Below are positions 46,001 through 59,130 of a stretch of 64,000 nt of DNA, piece after piece. Each line of letters starts with the position of its first letter. Positions within the stretch are counted from its first letter, which is position 1. The position numbers and the translations under genes were made by a program. Under the pieces are notes generated by a model, which saw nothing but the letters and a program-made list of their open reading frames with translations, was not told the DNA's origin and did not search any database. The stretch comes from Pyxicephalus adspersus (lineage: Eukaryota; Chordata; Amphibia; Anura; Pyxicephalidae): assembly GCF_032062135.1 (NCBI RefSeq), contig NC_092861.1, forward strand, positions 2,008,776-2,072,775, read 5' to 3'.

Positions 46001-46580
46001 AAAAATCCTATTTTTGAAATGACCTTTTTACCTTTTTTCTGTTTTGTGTGTTTTTTTTTGTTTTTTGATTAAGGGGTTTCATGTGCAGGTTAAGAGAGTC
46101 TCCCTCTAGTGGCCAGTACTATTGTAGCTCAAAGACCATTGAGATACCAGCATTGTTCCATACGGCAGGGTATACTTATCCTATCCATGCTCCTCCGCCA
46201 TTTTTATTATTGGCCTCCATTGAAGCAGTGGCGTTCTTCCTCTTAGGAACTGCATTGTATTCTTATGGCTTGTGTGAGGGACCTGTTGGAGCTAATTAGG
46301 TTTTGAAACTTTGCATCCATCCAGTTTAACCTCCAAAGTAATGGACAAGAGGTCCGTTTTGGAGGTTGAAGAACTCAACCTCACGTCTTGGGTTCCCTCA
46401 CTTTGATGAAGGGAACCTCTTGAACTCCTGTTGACATTTCCAGATGACCTTTGATCAATTAACTTTTTCTGGACTGTAACAACATTCGTGGAGACCTTGA
46501 AGGTTGAACTTGATGGTCATGAGGCCTTCAAAACCCAAGTAGATCAAGACTCCAAGGGCCCAGTCATGGTCCTTTAGAGT
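46001..46580. other. no gene recognised downstream of znf395
   Basis: May include more 3' UTR. A CTCF-like reverse-strand partial match ('ccctctagtggcca') lies at about 46,103. No coding signal. Confidence 0.35.
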
Positions 46581-46847
46581 GGTGTTTCTCAACCAGGGTT
46601 CCTCCAGAGGCTGCTAGAGGTTCCTTTTGCAATTTGTGACTCTCAGATCAGTTTAGGTGACACCAATAATCTTTTTGGCTATATGTAAGGGTGGCATTCT
46701 TCCCAATGGCCAGCAATGTAAGAGGTATTCTTCCCAATAGCCACCATGCTTATATACACTGAGCTGTGGATATAGTAATTAAAAAAGAAGTTCCTGAAGA
46801 CCTGAAAGTTATATTAAGGGTTCCCTGTGTTAAAAAGGTCCAGAGAG
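46581..46847 (+). mobile_element. DNA element with 'ttctcaaccagggttcc' inverted ends and an internal 31-bp repeat
   Basis: The left end 'gtttctcaaccagggttcct' is mirrored, imperfectly, by the right end read in reverse ('ctctggacctttttaacaca', 'gggaaccctt'). Inside, 'gcattcttcccaatggccag' and 'gtattcttcccaatagccac' are two copies of a ~31-bp unit. No coding capacity. From memory, a common frog repeat of unknown superfamily. Confidence 0.6.
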
Positions 46848-48960
46848 TCCACCACCTTCATTGCATGGTGAAGTTTCACGTGTCACTGGTCCATCAGTTT
46901 TTGGTCTGCTGCTCTCTCTGGCATGGAAAGGTCTTGTGTCCAAAGGGACAAAAACTGTACCATGACCATTGTGGAATCTTCCATTTAGTGGTGGTTTTTT
47001 AGCATCTACAAAAAGGGGTTGCATTGCTGTTGAACTCTACCGGCTGGTTGGGTTCACTGCACATAGGTCATGGGACTGCAAGGAATCTGAAATTTTTGGT
47101 TCAGCTGGGTCCAGGATACCTAATTGGCCCTTTTAAGGTGCTAAAAGTCCCTTATCTGGGATTCCTCAGTTTTTATCACCCTCTGGCTTGTTTGTGGCTT
47201 TAGTTTGAGAGAGGGGTAAAGAAGGGTTTCTTGGGTTTCATCTACGTGCATGTTCAGGATGAAGTCCAGTCAGAATAAAAAGGCTTGGGTTTGCCTCCGG
47301 GACTTATTATAATAGTTTTGGGTTTATGCCATGGTGGATTCTGGTAAGGTGGGCAAGAAGGCAACAGTCAGACCCCCTGTGATTTCTTACTTTTGCCCCT
47401 GGCCCTCCTAGTTAGACTCGGACAAGCTATATCAATGGGCAAATCTTTGGCTTTTTACATCTTTTGAATATTCTAATAAATATTATTAATAAATAATATG
47501 TAAAAGGCTGGCCATGACCAGTTCTCTTTGTAAAGCAAAGCTTGGTTTTGGATAGCGATGGTGGACATTTCCCATTGGGGTCCTCTTTTGTGTAACACAA
47601 ACCTTTCCGTTCCTCTTGCATGAACCCTTTGTAAAAAGCCATAGTCTACGTCGGTCAATTTAATGGAAACTGTTGCATATTTTTAGTCATTTTGATCTTA
47701 AATCATTTTTGAAGCTGCTTTTTGTTTGCGCTGCTATGTTTTTTATGATTGTATTTCAATTGTGTTCCCCTTTGTATATAGAATACATTTTTTTTCTTAA
47801 ATGTGTCTTCTTTAGATCTGGAAAGCCTCCGGTCACAGTGCAGTACCAGATTTTAGCAGTAGGGTGCACTCTGCTTCAGCTTTACTAACTGTTTAAGGTG
47901 TGAGAGGGTTCTGGGTTTCCCAGAACCCTCCATTGTAGGAATTTCAGTCTGGTTGTAGTAGAGTACCAGCCTAGTGTGGTTCCTCCATAGATACCATGCA
48001 ATGAATGGGCATTGTCCCCCCAGAACAGAAAGCATGTTACTTTCAGCCCCCCAAAATCAACTTTTTGTCAAAAATCAAACCTTTGTAATTCGCAGGGCAG
48101 CCTCCCTTTTTGAGGTTTCCCAAAGTTCCAAATTCATTCATGGTCTTTCTGTACTACCCTATTCCAGCAGCAGGTGGAGCTGTAGCTAAAATGAATGGAG
48201 ATATATTTATTATCACGGAAAAGTCTCAAGCAAAAAAAAAAAGGAATTTTTAACTGAACCATCCTTTTTAATCCCTGACCACTGAGTGATCTTCTGAATC
48301 CACTGAGTGAATTCTTTTGCACGTTGGTACTGGTTCTGAATGTGGTGCTGAATATCTGTGATCTGGCTGTTTGTCCCTTTTCATGCTGCTTTGTGCATGG
48401 CGCCCACCACTGGTTTATACTGGAAAAAATTTACCCCACTTTTTTTTTTTTTGTTTTGAAGTACAATGTAGCTGTTGTGTGTTTATGTTGCTGCTGATGT
48501 GGGTAGAATGTGATTTAAGCTTTACCAATTTTTGTTTTGTTTGCACCTTTTTTAGTGAATTTTTGGCTTAGGAGGGTATTGGGTGCATTGCCAAGAAAAG
48601 ACTTATTCCAAAGTTGCCCCTCGAAAAAGGGTTCCCAGCACCTAGGATTGTCTCTTTGGGGTGTTGAGTCACAGACCTCTTGTTTCTCCTGGAGGTTCTA
48701 CTGGTGGGATGTAGTTTTGGTTTCCTCTTTTATGACCAGGCCCCAATAAAGGTCCATTGTCAATTGTATTTGGTAAAACCGTTGGCATGAATCCATCATT
48801 TTTGGGTTTTGGAATGACAGTAGAGGTTTGGTGGAGCTGGGAGTGATCCATGAGGGTTGAAGTCCTTGAGACAGACACAATGTGGTCAAAGTTTGATGGA
48901 CACCTGATCATCAAAACTCTATAAGCTTGGATATCCTATTTCGGAACCATGACCAGTGAC
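46848..48960. other. no gene recognised
   Basis: T-rich, mostly unique-looking sequence. 'ctaccctattccagcagcag' + 'gtggagctgtag' near 48,156 recurs as 'ctaccctattcctacagcag' + 'gtggcactgtag' near 50,165, a dispersed repeat. No exon is supported. Confidence 0.35.
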
Positions 48961-48964
48961 CTGG

Positions 48965-49165
48965 AGGTTGTCCCCTCCCGTGACCAGTCATGTGGAGTTG
49001 TCCCCTCCCGTGACCAGTCATGTGGAGTTGTCCCCTCCCGTGACCAGTCATGTGGAGTTGTGTTGTCCCCTCCCGTGACCAGTCATGTGGAGTTGTCCCC
49101 TCCCGTGACCAGTCATGTGGAGTTGTCCCCTCCCGTGACCAGTCATGTGGAGTTGTCCCCCATAC
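48965..49165. repeat. minisatellite, 30 bp unit, about seven copies
   Basis: 'gtcccctcccgtgaccagtc' followed by 'atgtggagtt' repeats almost without change, with one short insertion near 49,060. The low divergence suggests recent expansion. Confidence 0.92.
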
Positions 49166-50440
49166 ATGTTCCAGGAAGTCTCTGTAGGGTGTTGGTGGGA
49201 CTTTGCCCCAGTTTGTGAGGTCAGCTGATGTTGGATGAGAAGACCTGGCTCACCATTTCAATTCATCTCAAAAGATTTCTCAGTGGGGTTGAGGTCAGGG
49301 TCCTGTGGGGGACACTTGTGTTCCCCTACACCAAACTCATCCCCAGCCATGTCTTTATGGAGCTGGCTTTGTACCCCGGGGCACAGTCATGAGGGAACAG
49401 AAAAGGATCTTCACCACAAGGCTAGAGGAGGACCATTGTCAACAATCTCTTTGTATGGTGGAGGACCCTTCACAGGAGACGTCTGATCTCCATCATTTGA
49501 GGTCCACGTAACTGTGGCCAAATAATGATTGGATGTCCCCATTCTTGGCCATGGCAAAAGCAAGCACAAACCTGAAATATCTTCAGTTTAAGGCAGGATT
49601 AGAGATGAACTTGAGGAACCACTTGGTCCATGGCTAGACCAACCATAGGACACAGAGGCCTCCCGCTATGTTGTAAATGCTTCTCTTGTATAAGGTTGCA
49701 TGTGTTTTTGGAAGGAGGGGTGGGAACGTGGAAGTGGCATTCTCAAAATTTAAAATTCTACATCAACCTCTACCAGCAATTCATAGACAAAAAATGGTTA
49801 CCTTTTTTGATGCATTTGTATTGGGTATGTTGGCTTTGCTCCATTGATGTTGGGATTGGTCAGCCTTGTGATTGGCTTGTGGGTAGGTGTTTCCTTCTGG
49901 CTGACCGAATTCAAAGTCACCATTGGCCAATCTTATATTAAATACCTCCATTAAGGAGAAACACTTCATGTAGCTTTGTACTTGTCAAGGGGCCAATAAA
50001 TCAATGTGAATTTTTGGATTTTACAGGTGCGATGTGTAATACTAAAATATCAAGTGAAGACTATAATGGTGCTCAAAAATCCCCTAGGGAGGGATAAGAG
50101 TTTGAAATCCTCCCTTTTTGAAGTTTATCTATAGCTCTCACCTTGATCCATAGTTTTTCTGCACTACCCTATTCCTACAGCAGGTGGCACTGTAGCCAAA
50201 ACCTGAATGTGCTAATCTAGGAATCCAGTAAAGCAATGCATGATTGGTTAAAGACATAAGAAGATCTCAAATGCAAAAAAAAGCACATTTTTTTTTGTGC
50301 CCCTAAGCCCTAGGTAATGTTTCCTGTGAAGACCTAAATATGTTTTTTATTTCTGGCAGCTACGTTTTTTGCGTATTCTATCACTTTTTTTTTTTCTTTT
50401 CAAAATTATCTAATTATTTTTGACGCTTTGGGTTCTTTTT
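49166..50440. other. no gene recognised
   Basis: Includes the second copy of the 'ctaccctattcctacagcag' dispersed repeat (about 50,165). No coding signal. Confidence 0.35.
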
Positions 50441-50444
50441 TTAA

Positions 50445-50540
50445 ATTATTCCTCTCTCAATTCGCTCATAATATTTATTTCCCATTCATTTCCTATTGTG
50501 ACAGCTGAGTACTTTTGAGATTGGCCACTAGATGGCAGAA
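50445..50540 (+). mobile_element. second copy of the CTCF-bearing dispersed repeat, cut by a gap
   Basis: 'tttcctattgtgacagctga' and 'gattggccactagatggcag' match 15,695-15,744 in order and orientation. The N run begins two bases after the CTCF-like core (50,525-50,538, 14 of 14 positions). Confidence 0.65.
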
Positions 50541-51440
50541 NNNNNNNNNNNNNNNNNNNNNNNNNNNNNNNNNNNNNNNNNNNNNNNNNNNNNNNNNNNN
50601 NNNNNNNNNNNNNNNNNNNNNNNNNNNNNNNNNNNNNNNNNNNNNNNNNNNNNNNNNNNNNNNNNNNNNNNNNNNNNNNNNNNNNNNNNNNNNNNNNNNN
50701 NNNNNNNNNNNNNNNNNNNNNNNNNNNNNNNNNNNNNNNNNNNNNNNNNNNNNNNNNNNNNNNNNNNNNNNNNNNNNNNNNNNNNNNNNNNNNNNNNNNN
50801 NNNNNNNNNNNNNNNNNNNNNNNNNNNNNNNNNNNNNNNNNNNNNNNNNNNNNNNNNNNNNNNNNNNNNNNNNNNNNNNNNNNNNNNNNNNNNNNNNNNN
50901 NNNNNNNNNNNNNNNNNNNNNNNNNNNNNNNNNNNNNNNNNNNNNNNNNNNNNNNNNNNNNNNNNNNNNNNNNNNNNNNNNNNNNNNNNNNNNNNNNNNN
51001 NNNNNNNNNNNNNNNNNNNNNNNNNNNNNNNNNNNNNNNNNNNNNNNNNNNNNNNNNNNNNNNNNNNNNNNNNNNNNNNNNNNNNNNNNNNNNNNNNNNN
51101 NNNNNNNNNNNNNNNNNNNNNNNNNNNNNNNNNNNNNNNNNNNNNNNNNNNNNNNNNNNNNNNNNNNNNNNNNNNNNNNNNNNNNNNNNNNNNNNNNNNN
51201 NNNNNNNNNNNNNNNNNNNNNNNNNNNNNNNNNNNNNNNNNNNNNNNNNNNNNNNNNNNNNNNNNNNNNNNNNNNNNNNNNNNNNNNNNNNNNNNNNNNN
51301 NNNNNNNNNNNNNNNNNNNNNNNNNNNNNNNNNNNNNNNNNNNNNNNNNNNNNNNNNNNNNNNNNNNNNNNNNNNNNNNNNNNNNNNNNNNNNNNNNNNN
51401 NNNNNNNNNNNNNNNNNNNNNNNNNNNNNNNNNNNNNNNN
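50541..51440. other. assembly gap (900 N)
   Basis: Run of N. Confidence 1.
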
Positions 51441-54400
51441 GCGTGTGATTTTTGTAATGGAAAATGGAAAATAAAATGGAAATTCACAAGTTTCTTTCTG
51501 ACTTCATCTTTAAAAGTTGCAGCATAATCATTTTTATGGTTTTTGAACCTTAACCAAAAAAGCAGAAATGTCATATTTTGCTGCTTTTCAGTCCTGTGAT
51601 GTGACTGCCTTAGTTTTCTTTTTCACTTGGTGATCCTTCTAGTAACGTACTTTGGTGACAACATTTACAGTAGGGGCCGTGTTTGGACAACAGAACATCT
51701 CCACATCAATATTACACGGTAGTAAGGGCTAGTTTTAGTTCCCAGAGGACCATTTTTTGATAAAAAAGACACCATTTGTCTTTTTTTTTTTTTTTTTATC
51801 AAGGCATGCTAACATGACACAGTATTATAAATTAGAAGCACTTTAGCATGCCGCCAGTGCGGTTTTAATGCTCTTGATGTGATTTGTTTAGCTCCATCTA
51901 CTGGCAAGATTGAATATTTTCTGTAGTTGCTGAAAACATTCTTAACTTTGAAAAAAGAAAACTAATGCAGTCATCACGAAGGACTATTAATCCTCAATAT
52001 ACAATATTTTTATTCTTCCATACCTAAAACCTAAAATCTATTCACTTTGTAAATATCCCATCAATATGCCGATAGTCCTGTTTTATATTTCCAGCTTTCA
52101 GGTGACATCTTTAGCCAATGAAGGATTTCAGGCTAGAGATTTCTGGAATTTTTCACCTGGTTCTTTTTCAGTACAAACTGATCTCAAACACTAACCGGGG
52201 GGGGTCAAGAAAAAGAAACCTGGCGGGGAAAAAACTTTATTATTACGGAGTAATGCATAGAATGCGATATTTCTGATGATTCTGTTGTATATTGTGCATG
52301 GCGTAACATTGACATTCTGCTGGCGATATTTCTTGTTCTTTTTTTTTTTTTTAAGCCGTCTTCCAAGTATTATTTTTATTGTAATACAAGAAAGAAATGT
52401 GAACTCCAATGTTTATACAGCAGCGATATGAAATATATTTTATAAATAATGCAGAGTGTGCCTCGTGTGGTTATTTCTAAAAATGCAACGTCGTACGGAT
52501 GTGGGTGCATCGGGGTTGATGGGTCTCCTTCCCCTTTGTGTGGTCCCTGCAGTGACTACATGGATGCAGGGAGTGAAGGGCCCGCCCCCAGCAGGGATCA
52601 TCTCCAATCTGATTGGTGAATGTGATCATGTGTTTGCAAAAATGAAAAGAGAATAAAATTACAATGAATAGGCTCATTGTATTTACTTTTTTAGGGTACG
52701 GGCACTTACCCCTGGGAGTGGCATCTAGGGTAACATGTGCACTATAATACACCATTGGTATGGTTTTGTCATTACAAGGTATTTCTATTAAAGTTAATTC
52801 TCTTCCCCTTCACACCTTAGCATTTAGTTTTTATTAGTATTTTAATGTAACAACTGCTTTGGCCTATAGGGTGCGCCCAAGTGTAAGATAAAACGGTTAA
52901 AGCCAGATTTAGGTTCTTCTATGCCCCCTACTGGTGCTATATTAACAACACAGTTTTCTGCTCTTTCTGAGGAAAATGGCTTCTGAGGCATAAACCCCGG
53001 AGGTTGAGTTGCTGAGGCCTTCGATATGAGGTGCAGTCAACTTCTACGTTGATGGAAGACTCCAAAATCCTTTCTTTTGCCCCCCACTGTCACACGTTTC
53101 TCTGTACAAGCATGGGAAATGCCCTGATTGGCTGCTGGCTCCCTGTAAGTGATGATGTCCTCGTGATTGCCCATTTGGACTCCATTGCTAATGTTGACCT
53201 TTTGCCATTTCTCCCCTCAACGGGGCAATACCCCCTGGACACTGCCAACTCAACACTGGTGCAGTTTGACCCGTTTTTCGCGGTCTGACCCTTATGGTAC
53301 AGGAAGCCCTCAAGAACTATGTTTCCCTTTTCTATGGCTGGTTCTCCCTCGGAATTGTAACCGTAAGTCACTCCCAGCCCCATCTTGGACCTCCAGGCCC
53401 CGAAGGTGTTCACAAAATGTTTGGATAGACCCACTAGATGGGCTGTTGTACCCCCTCGGCAGTGCTCATGGAGAATGTGTTGAGGTTACCCAAAGTGGTG
53501 GTGCTCCATCAGCCTTGAAAGAAGGTAGAGGGTGAGTTTGGGGTAAATTATGCTTCAAGCAGGGGAAAAGGTTAAGGTTTGGCACCAGGCGGCGGTTCGA
53601 TTTGGGCTCCAGGCATGGAAACATTGAGGTCAGGCAATAGGTAGGGGGATTGGTGGGGTAATCTACACAGTACTGATCAGATGGAACACTTGTAACCCTA
53701 GTGGCCACTGGACTGCATTACTGCAGGAGACCACCAGGTCCTGGCCCCCAGGCTCTTCCCACCCGGGTGCACAGGAACCAATGGCTTCAATGAGGGAACA
53801 GATTACGAGGGTTAAAGTCCAAGCTAAAGTTGGGGAAGGCAAATAGGAGACATGGTCAGACAGAGGTCACGGCTGGTGGCATACAAGAGACAGGACACAA
53901 GGAATCCGTCACAAATCCTGGGTAAGTAAAACATTCCAAGGACCAAACAATGTCTTCCAGTCCCTATTCTGGCCATTCCCATTTTGCTCCCAAACTTGCA
54001 TATGGGGTCCCATCAGAGTATCTACAACTGGAGATCTTGAACCTTCAAACTTTCCAATCTCCGCCATTTTACTTTTCTAAGGGCTGATGGCTTCCTGCAG
54101 GGTGGCTCTTTTACTTGCCCAATATCACTCCAGAATGTCACCACACATCATGGGACAAGTTGGTCCTTGCTGACTGATTCAGTGGACTGCAAGGTCCAGG
54201 CTTTAGCTGGTTTGGTGGTTCTGAAACCTGGTGTTGGAGTTAGGAAGATCCCCCCTTGTCTTGGAAAATCCTAAAGGTGGACATCAGCTTGGGGGGCTCA
54301 GTCAGGGATCTAGTTGGGTTTGGAATCTCATCTCCCAATCAGCATCTTGGAGTTTCGAGTGATCTTGCTGTCCAATTAGGATTGGGCAAACCTGTTGGAG

Positions 54401-56835
54401 AGCCATCAAGTCAGGCATTGGCACCATGGTGCAATACATCCTCAGGGAGGAACAAGAACCCTTGCTGCAACAGGAGAGGTTCAGCAGATCCGGAACCTTA
54501 AGGTTAAGCCCAGTAGATCCCTGGTGTAGACAATTAGGTCTATTTCTTCACCCGGCAGCATCCGGACAAGTGTTGGTTCTGCCCTAAGAGATGTTCAAGG
54601 ACCTCTATAACACATGAGGACACCAGATATGGACCTTTTGGCCTCCATGTTCATTAACCTCTCAACAGGTTTGTATCCACATCAAAGCATTTCAGAAATG
54701 TAACTAAATTTACCAAAAACTATTAGTTTTCTTTTACTGGACTTGTGGCATTACACTATATATTGCACTGCTGCAATTCATCACTAGAGGGCGACCTTGT
54801 CTATGGAAGTTTCCTATATCACAGCAGAGTTAACATCCAAGATTGGTACTAAACTTTGCTGTCAGAAGAAGCTGATGTGTGAATCCAGAGGATCAGTACC
54901 GATAAATTGCAAGCCTCTATGCCTGTTCCCCTCATTCATTTTTATTCTTAGCATAATACAAAAATGGATTGCACAGATTTACTATAGAGTGTATGGTTGG
55001 CTTAAAATGGAACCGGCCTTAATAATTAAAATGTTGCAACAAGGTAGGTCCGTTATTGTATTGGAGGTAGAGGATGTTTCTTCTGCAATAAATTTACCTG
55101 CCCTATTGCATTGTTTTTATTACACTCACCTGTCCTCGCTTCAGTGTGGCTGTCTCAATCCACCCGGCCTTCTTCCAGGTTCCCGATCTTCAGCCAGGCT
55201 GGAATGATGAAACTCCCGCATAGGATTTGGTTCATTCCCAGCACCCAGGGGCAAGTTGGGATACCCAGCATTGTACTGCAGCACCTTCTGCTGATCTGAC
55301 CTTCAAAGGGCTGCAGATGGGCCCAGATAAATATTCAGTAACCACACATTGCATAACTTCAAAACATGAGATCGATATCCCAAAATTTCTGTCTGCACTA
55401 ATTATATCAAAAACAAAAGTGGAGCAGAAAACTCAGATAACTTTAAATTTGGGAATTAGTGTTTTATTGGCAGAGGTGCATTCTTTAGTTTGACCACATG
55501 GCGGAGCTAGTACCACATTTTCCATTAAAGCCAATTGTGCATTTAAACAAGAAGCAAAAACTGAAAATTATTTCTTCCTATGTTCCTAAATAAAAACCTC
55601 CCAGTGTATGGGGAATGTAAAGACTACATGAGCCAGGGCTGGCATACAGTCATTAGGGTCATTTATAAAGGGGAAAAGCATGTACAACATTATTCAGTTC
55701 TCCCTTTTTTTAAATTTGCTCCTTTCCAGCAGGAGTACAGTTTATTAAAAATTGTCATTTTCACTGTTTAAAGATAGTGCCTGCCAAATATAAAACGTGG
55801 TGATCTTATAATAATTTTTCTCAAAAAATGGCTGATGATGTGTGTAATGTTATGTTTGTATGTTTTGTTTGTAATGTTATGTATGTTATGTTTGTAATGT
55901 CAGAGCTAATTAACATAAAATTGTTAGCAAAAGGGCAGAAAAGGAAAGAAAGGATCAAGGCACCTGTGACAAAAATGCCCCAATAGAAAAAAAAAATAGA
56001 AAATGTTCGAAATCCACTAGTTTAAAAGAAGTTGTCATTCTTAATGTGTCCACTGGGTGGTGCTGTTTACCTTTGCTATGAATGCAACAAACAGCATCAG
56101 TCATGAATTGAATACAAAATGTTACAATGTTTATGTCTGAGATTGACAATGAGCACTTTTATGCCGAGATCCATTATAAACCTCTTAACTCAATTAAAAC
56201 CGACGCAGAATAAAGACGACCATGGAAATTTCTTCAAAGGATCCCGGTGAGTGGCGTTACCTTTAATGAAAGCTCATTCATATTGTACATAGGAAGAGTT
56301 ATCATTTAATTGAATTTCTAGATGTTCTGGGGAGAAAATAATAAAAAGTAAATATGCAAAAGAAAAAAGGTAACTGGAAAGTGAGGAGCAGAAGATGGTT
56401 ACCATGAATGGTTTTGCTTTACAGTTCCCTATGTAGTGCCAATGTATGAAGAACTTCATATGAGATGATTGTAGTACTATGGATGATGGGAATAGTGTGC
56501 CAGGAAAAGTCGCCCATTGTTGGCACAGGTCACGGAGAAGATTTGATGGAGAGAATGTCATTAGATGGAAACAATTTGAATACGTATCTTATGGTGCACG
56601 TGTCGGAGATCATTATGTGTCCATGGATTAAGGGTTTGCTGGCCAGAAGTCACATGGTGAAGATGTTTCTATGAATTAGGCTTCTTCAGTTCTCCATGAT
56701 CTGGATAAAAGGGAACAATCCTTGAGATTGCTTGTGGTGGAGATATCTAACATTAAAGATATGAACAGTTTTACCATGACTGGTCAGTTTTAGAGAAGAT
56801 CTTCAATATATTCTGGTTGGAAGAACGGTCTATGA
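51441..56835. other. no gene recognised; long mostly unique interval
   Basis: A/T-rich to 52,700, with AATAAA at about 52,653 that could end a transcript I cannot see. Beyond that, mixed sequence with open frames of up to 136 codons and no domain or splice context. A CTCF-like 12/14 match lies near 54,783. 'tgttatgtttgta' repeats occur at 55,848-55,900. Confidence 0.35.
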
Positions 56836-59130
56836 TGAGCTGTTCTGAGCACTAAGAAGCCATCCTGAGCACCAAAAAGCTATCTTGGGCAACCAGAAGC
56901 AACCAGAACCATTATGAGTCCTGAGCACTATAAAGTTCTCCTGAGCACCAATGACCATCCAGAAGTTGCCCTGAGAATTAAAAAGTTTTCCTGAGCACTA
57001 CAAACCTATCCTTGAGCATCAGATCCTGAGCACCAAAGTGAGTCCTGAGTATCAAAAAGGTGTCCCGAGCACCATGAGGTTGTCCTTAGTTTTAAGAGGC
57101 TGTCCTGAACACTGAGAAGCTCTCTTAGGGTATCCTAAGCATGAAGAAGCTGTCCTAAGCACCAACATTCTGAAAGTGCTCTGAGAATCCTGAGGACTAA
57201 GAACATATCCTATAAAGTTCTCCTGAGCACCAGTGGGCTGTTCTGACCATCCAGAAGTTGCCCTGTGAGTTAAAAAGTTCTCCTGAGCACTAATAACCTA
57301 TACCCGAGCATGCAGAAGCTGTCCTGAGCACCAAAGGGATGTCCTTCACATCCAGGAGCTTTCATTAGAATCAAAAAGGTTTCTGGAGCATTAAGAGTTT
57401 GTTCTTAGCATTTTGAGGCTGTCCTAACATTGAGATGCTGTCTTGAGCACCAGGTTAGGCAGCGCTAGGTTCGAATCCCAGACAGGACACTATCTGCGTG
57501 GAGTTTGCAGGTTCCCTCTGTGTCTGCGTGGGTTTCCTCCGGGTACTCCGGTTTCCTCCCACATCCCAAAAATGTGCAGTTAATTGGCTTCCCCCAGAAT
57601 TGACGTTAGACTACATTAATGACATATGACTATGGTAGGGATATTAGATTGTGAGCTCCTTTGTGGGACAGTTAGTGACACCACTATGGACTTTGTACAG
57701 CGCTGTGTAATATGATGGTGCTATATAAATACTGTGTAATAATAACAATATTAAAATAATAAGAGGCTATCCTAAGTATGGAGAAGCTGTCCTGTGAATC
57801 AAGAATGTGTCCTAAACGCCAGGAGGATGTTCTAAGCATTAAGAGACTGTCCTGAATGCTGGGAATGTGTCCTGTGCACCAGGAGGTTGTTCTAGGAATT
57901 AAAAGGCTGTCGTTAACACTGAAAAGCTGTCCTGAGCACCAAGAGGCTATCCTAAGCATGCAGAAGCTGTTCTGAGAATCAAGCAGCTATCCTGAGCACC
58001 AAGAAGCTACCTTGAGCTTTCTAAAGCTACCCTTGAGCTGGTATTTAGGGGCTGTCCTGAGCACTACAAAGCATCCAGAAGCTGTCCTGAAAATCCACAA
58101 TCTGCCCTTAGAATCCAGAAGCTATCCTGAGTATCAAAAAGGTGTCCCGAACACCAGGAGGTTGTTCTGAGCATTAACAAATTGCCCTGAGCACCATGAT
58201 GCTATCCTAAGTATGCAGAAGCTGCCCCGAGAATCCAGAAGCCATCCTGAGCACTAAGAACTTATCCTTGAGCATCAGGAGGCTATCCTGAGAGCCAAGT
58301 GCTTGTCCTTTACATCCAGAAGCTGATCTGAGGATCCACAATTTGTCCTTAGCATCCAGAAGCTTAAAATTAGGAGGCTGTCCTGAACACTGAAAAGCTT
58401 TCTTGAGCACCAAGAGGCTATCCTAAGCAAAGCTGCCCTGAGAAGCCATCCTGAGCACCAAGAAACTATCTTGAGCATCCGGTTGTCCCGAGCACCAATG
58501 GTCTATTTCGAGCATCCAGAAGCTGTGCATGACATTCAGTGGCTATCTTAAGCATCAAAAAGGTGTCCTGAGCACTAAGGACCTATCCTTGAGGATCAGG
58601 AGGCTATCATGAGAGCCAAGTGCCCGTCCTTTACATCCAGAAGCTGACCTGAGGATCCACAATCTGTCCTTAGCATCCAGAAACTGTCCTAAGTATTAAA
58701 AAGGTGTCCCGAGCACCAAGAGGTTGTCCTTAGAATTAAGAGACTGTCCTGAACACTGACAAGCTTTCTTGAGCACCAAGAGGCTATGCTAAGCATGCTG
58801 AAGCTGCCCTGAGAATCAAAATGGTGTCCAAGCACTAAGCTCACTGGAGCTCCAATGGGCCATTATGAGTATCCAAGCTGAATTAAGAATCAGAAAGGTG
58901 TCCAAAGCACTTAGCCTGTCCTTAGCATTAGGAAGCTGTCCTGAGCACCCAGAAGCTGTCCTGACCATCAGTTGGCAATCCTTCGCATCTAGAAGCTGCC
59001 CTGCGAATCACAAATTTGTCCCGAGCCAAATGTGTCCAAAAATGTCTCCTTGAGCATGCAGAGGCTGTTCTGAGGATTCTGTCCTGAGAATCAAAAAGGT
59101 GTCCTGGGCACCTAGGGGCTGTTCTGAGCA
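56836..59130. repeat. minisatellite, 20 bp unit, about 100 copies, split by a SINE
   Basis: 'ctgagcaccaagaggctatc' and variants run in register for most of 2.3 kb, for example five in a row at about 57,933-58,030. Units differ at many positions, so the array is old. The SINE at 57,452-57,760 lies within it. Confidence 0.88.
57452..57760 (+). mobile_element. tRNA-derived SINE, 5' truncated, inserted in the 20-bp array
   Basis: It begins near an intact box B (GGTTCGAATCC, 57468-57478), then 'gtgggtttcctccgggtact', 'ccggtttcctcccacatccc' and the L2-like tail 'acagcgctgtgtaatatgat' ending in A/T-rich repeats. Box A is missing. It is better preserved than the copy at 29,371. Confidence 0.78.

Noticed and set aside
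53090..53434. 114-codon minus-strand open frame
   Set aside because: Somewhat protein-like, but a plus-strand frame overlaps it and no family or splice site is recognisable.
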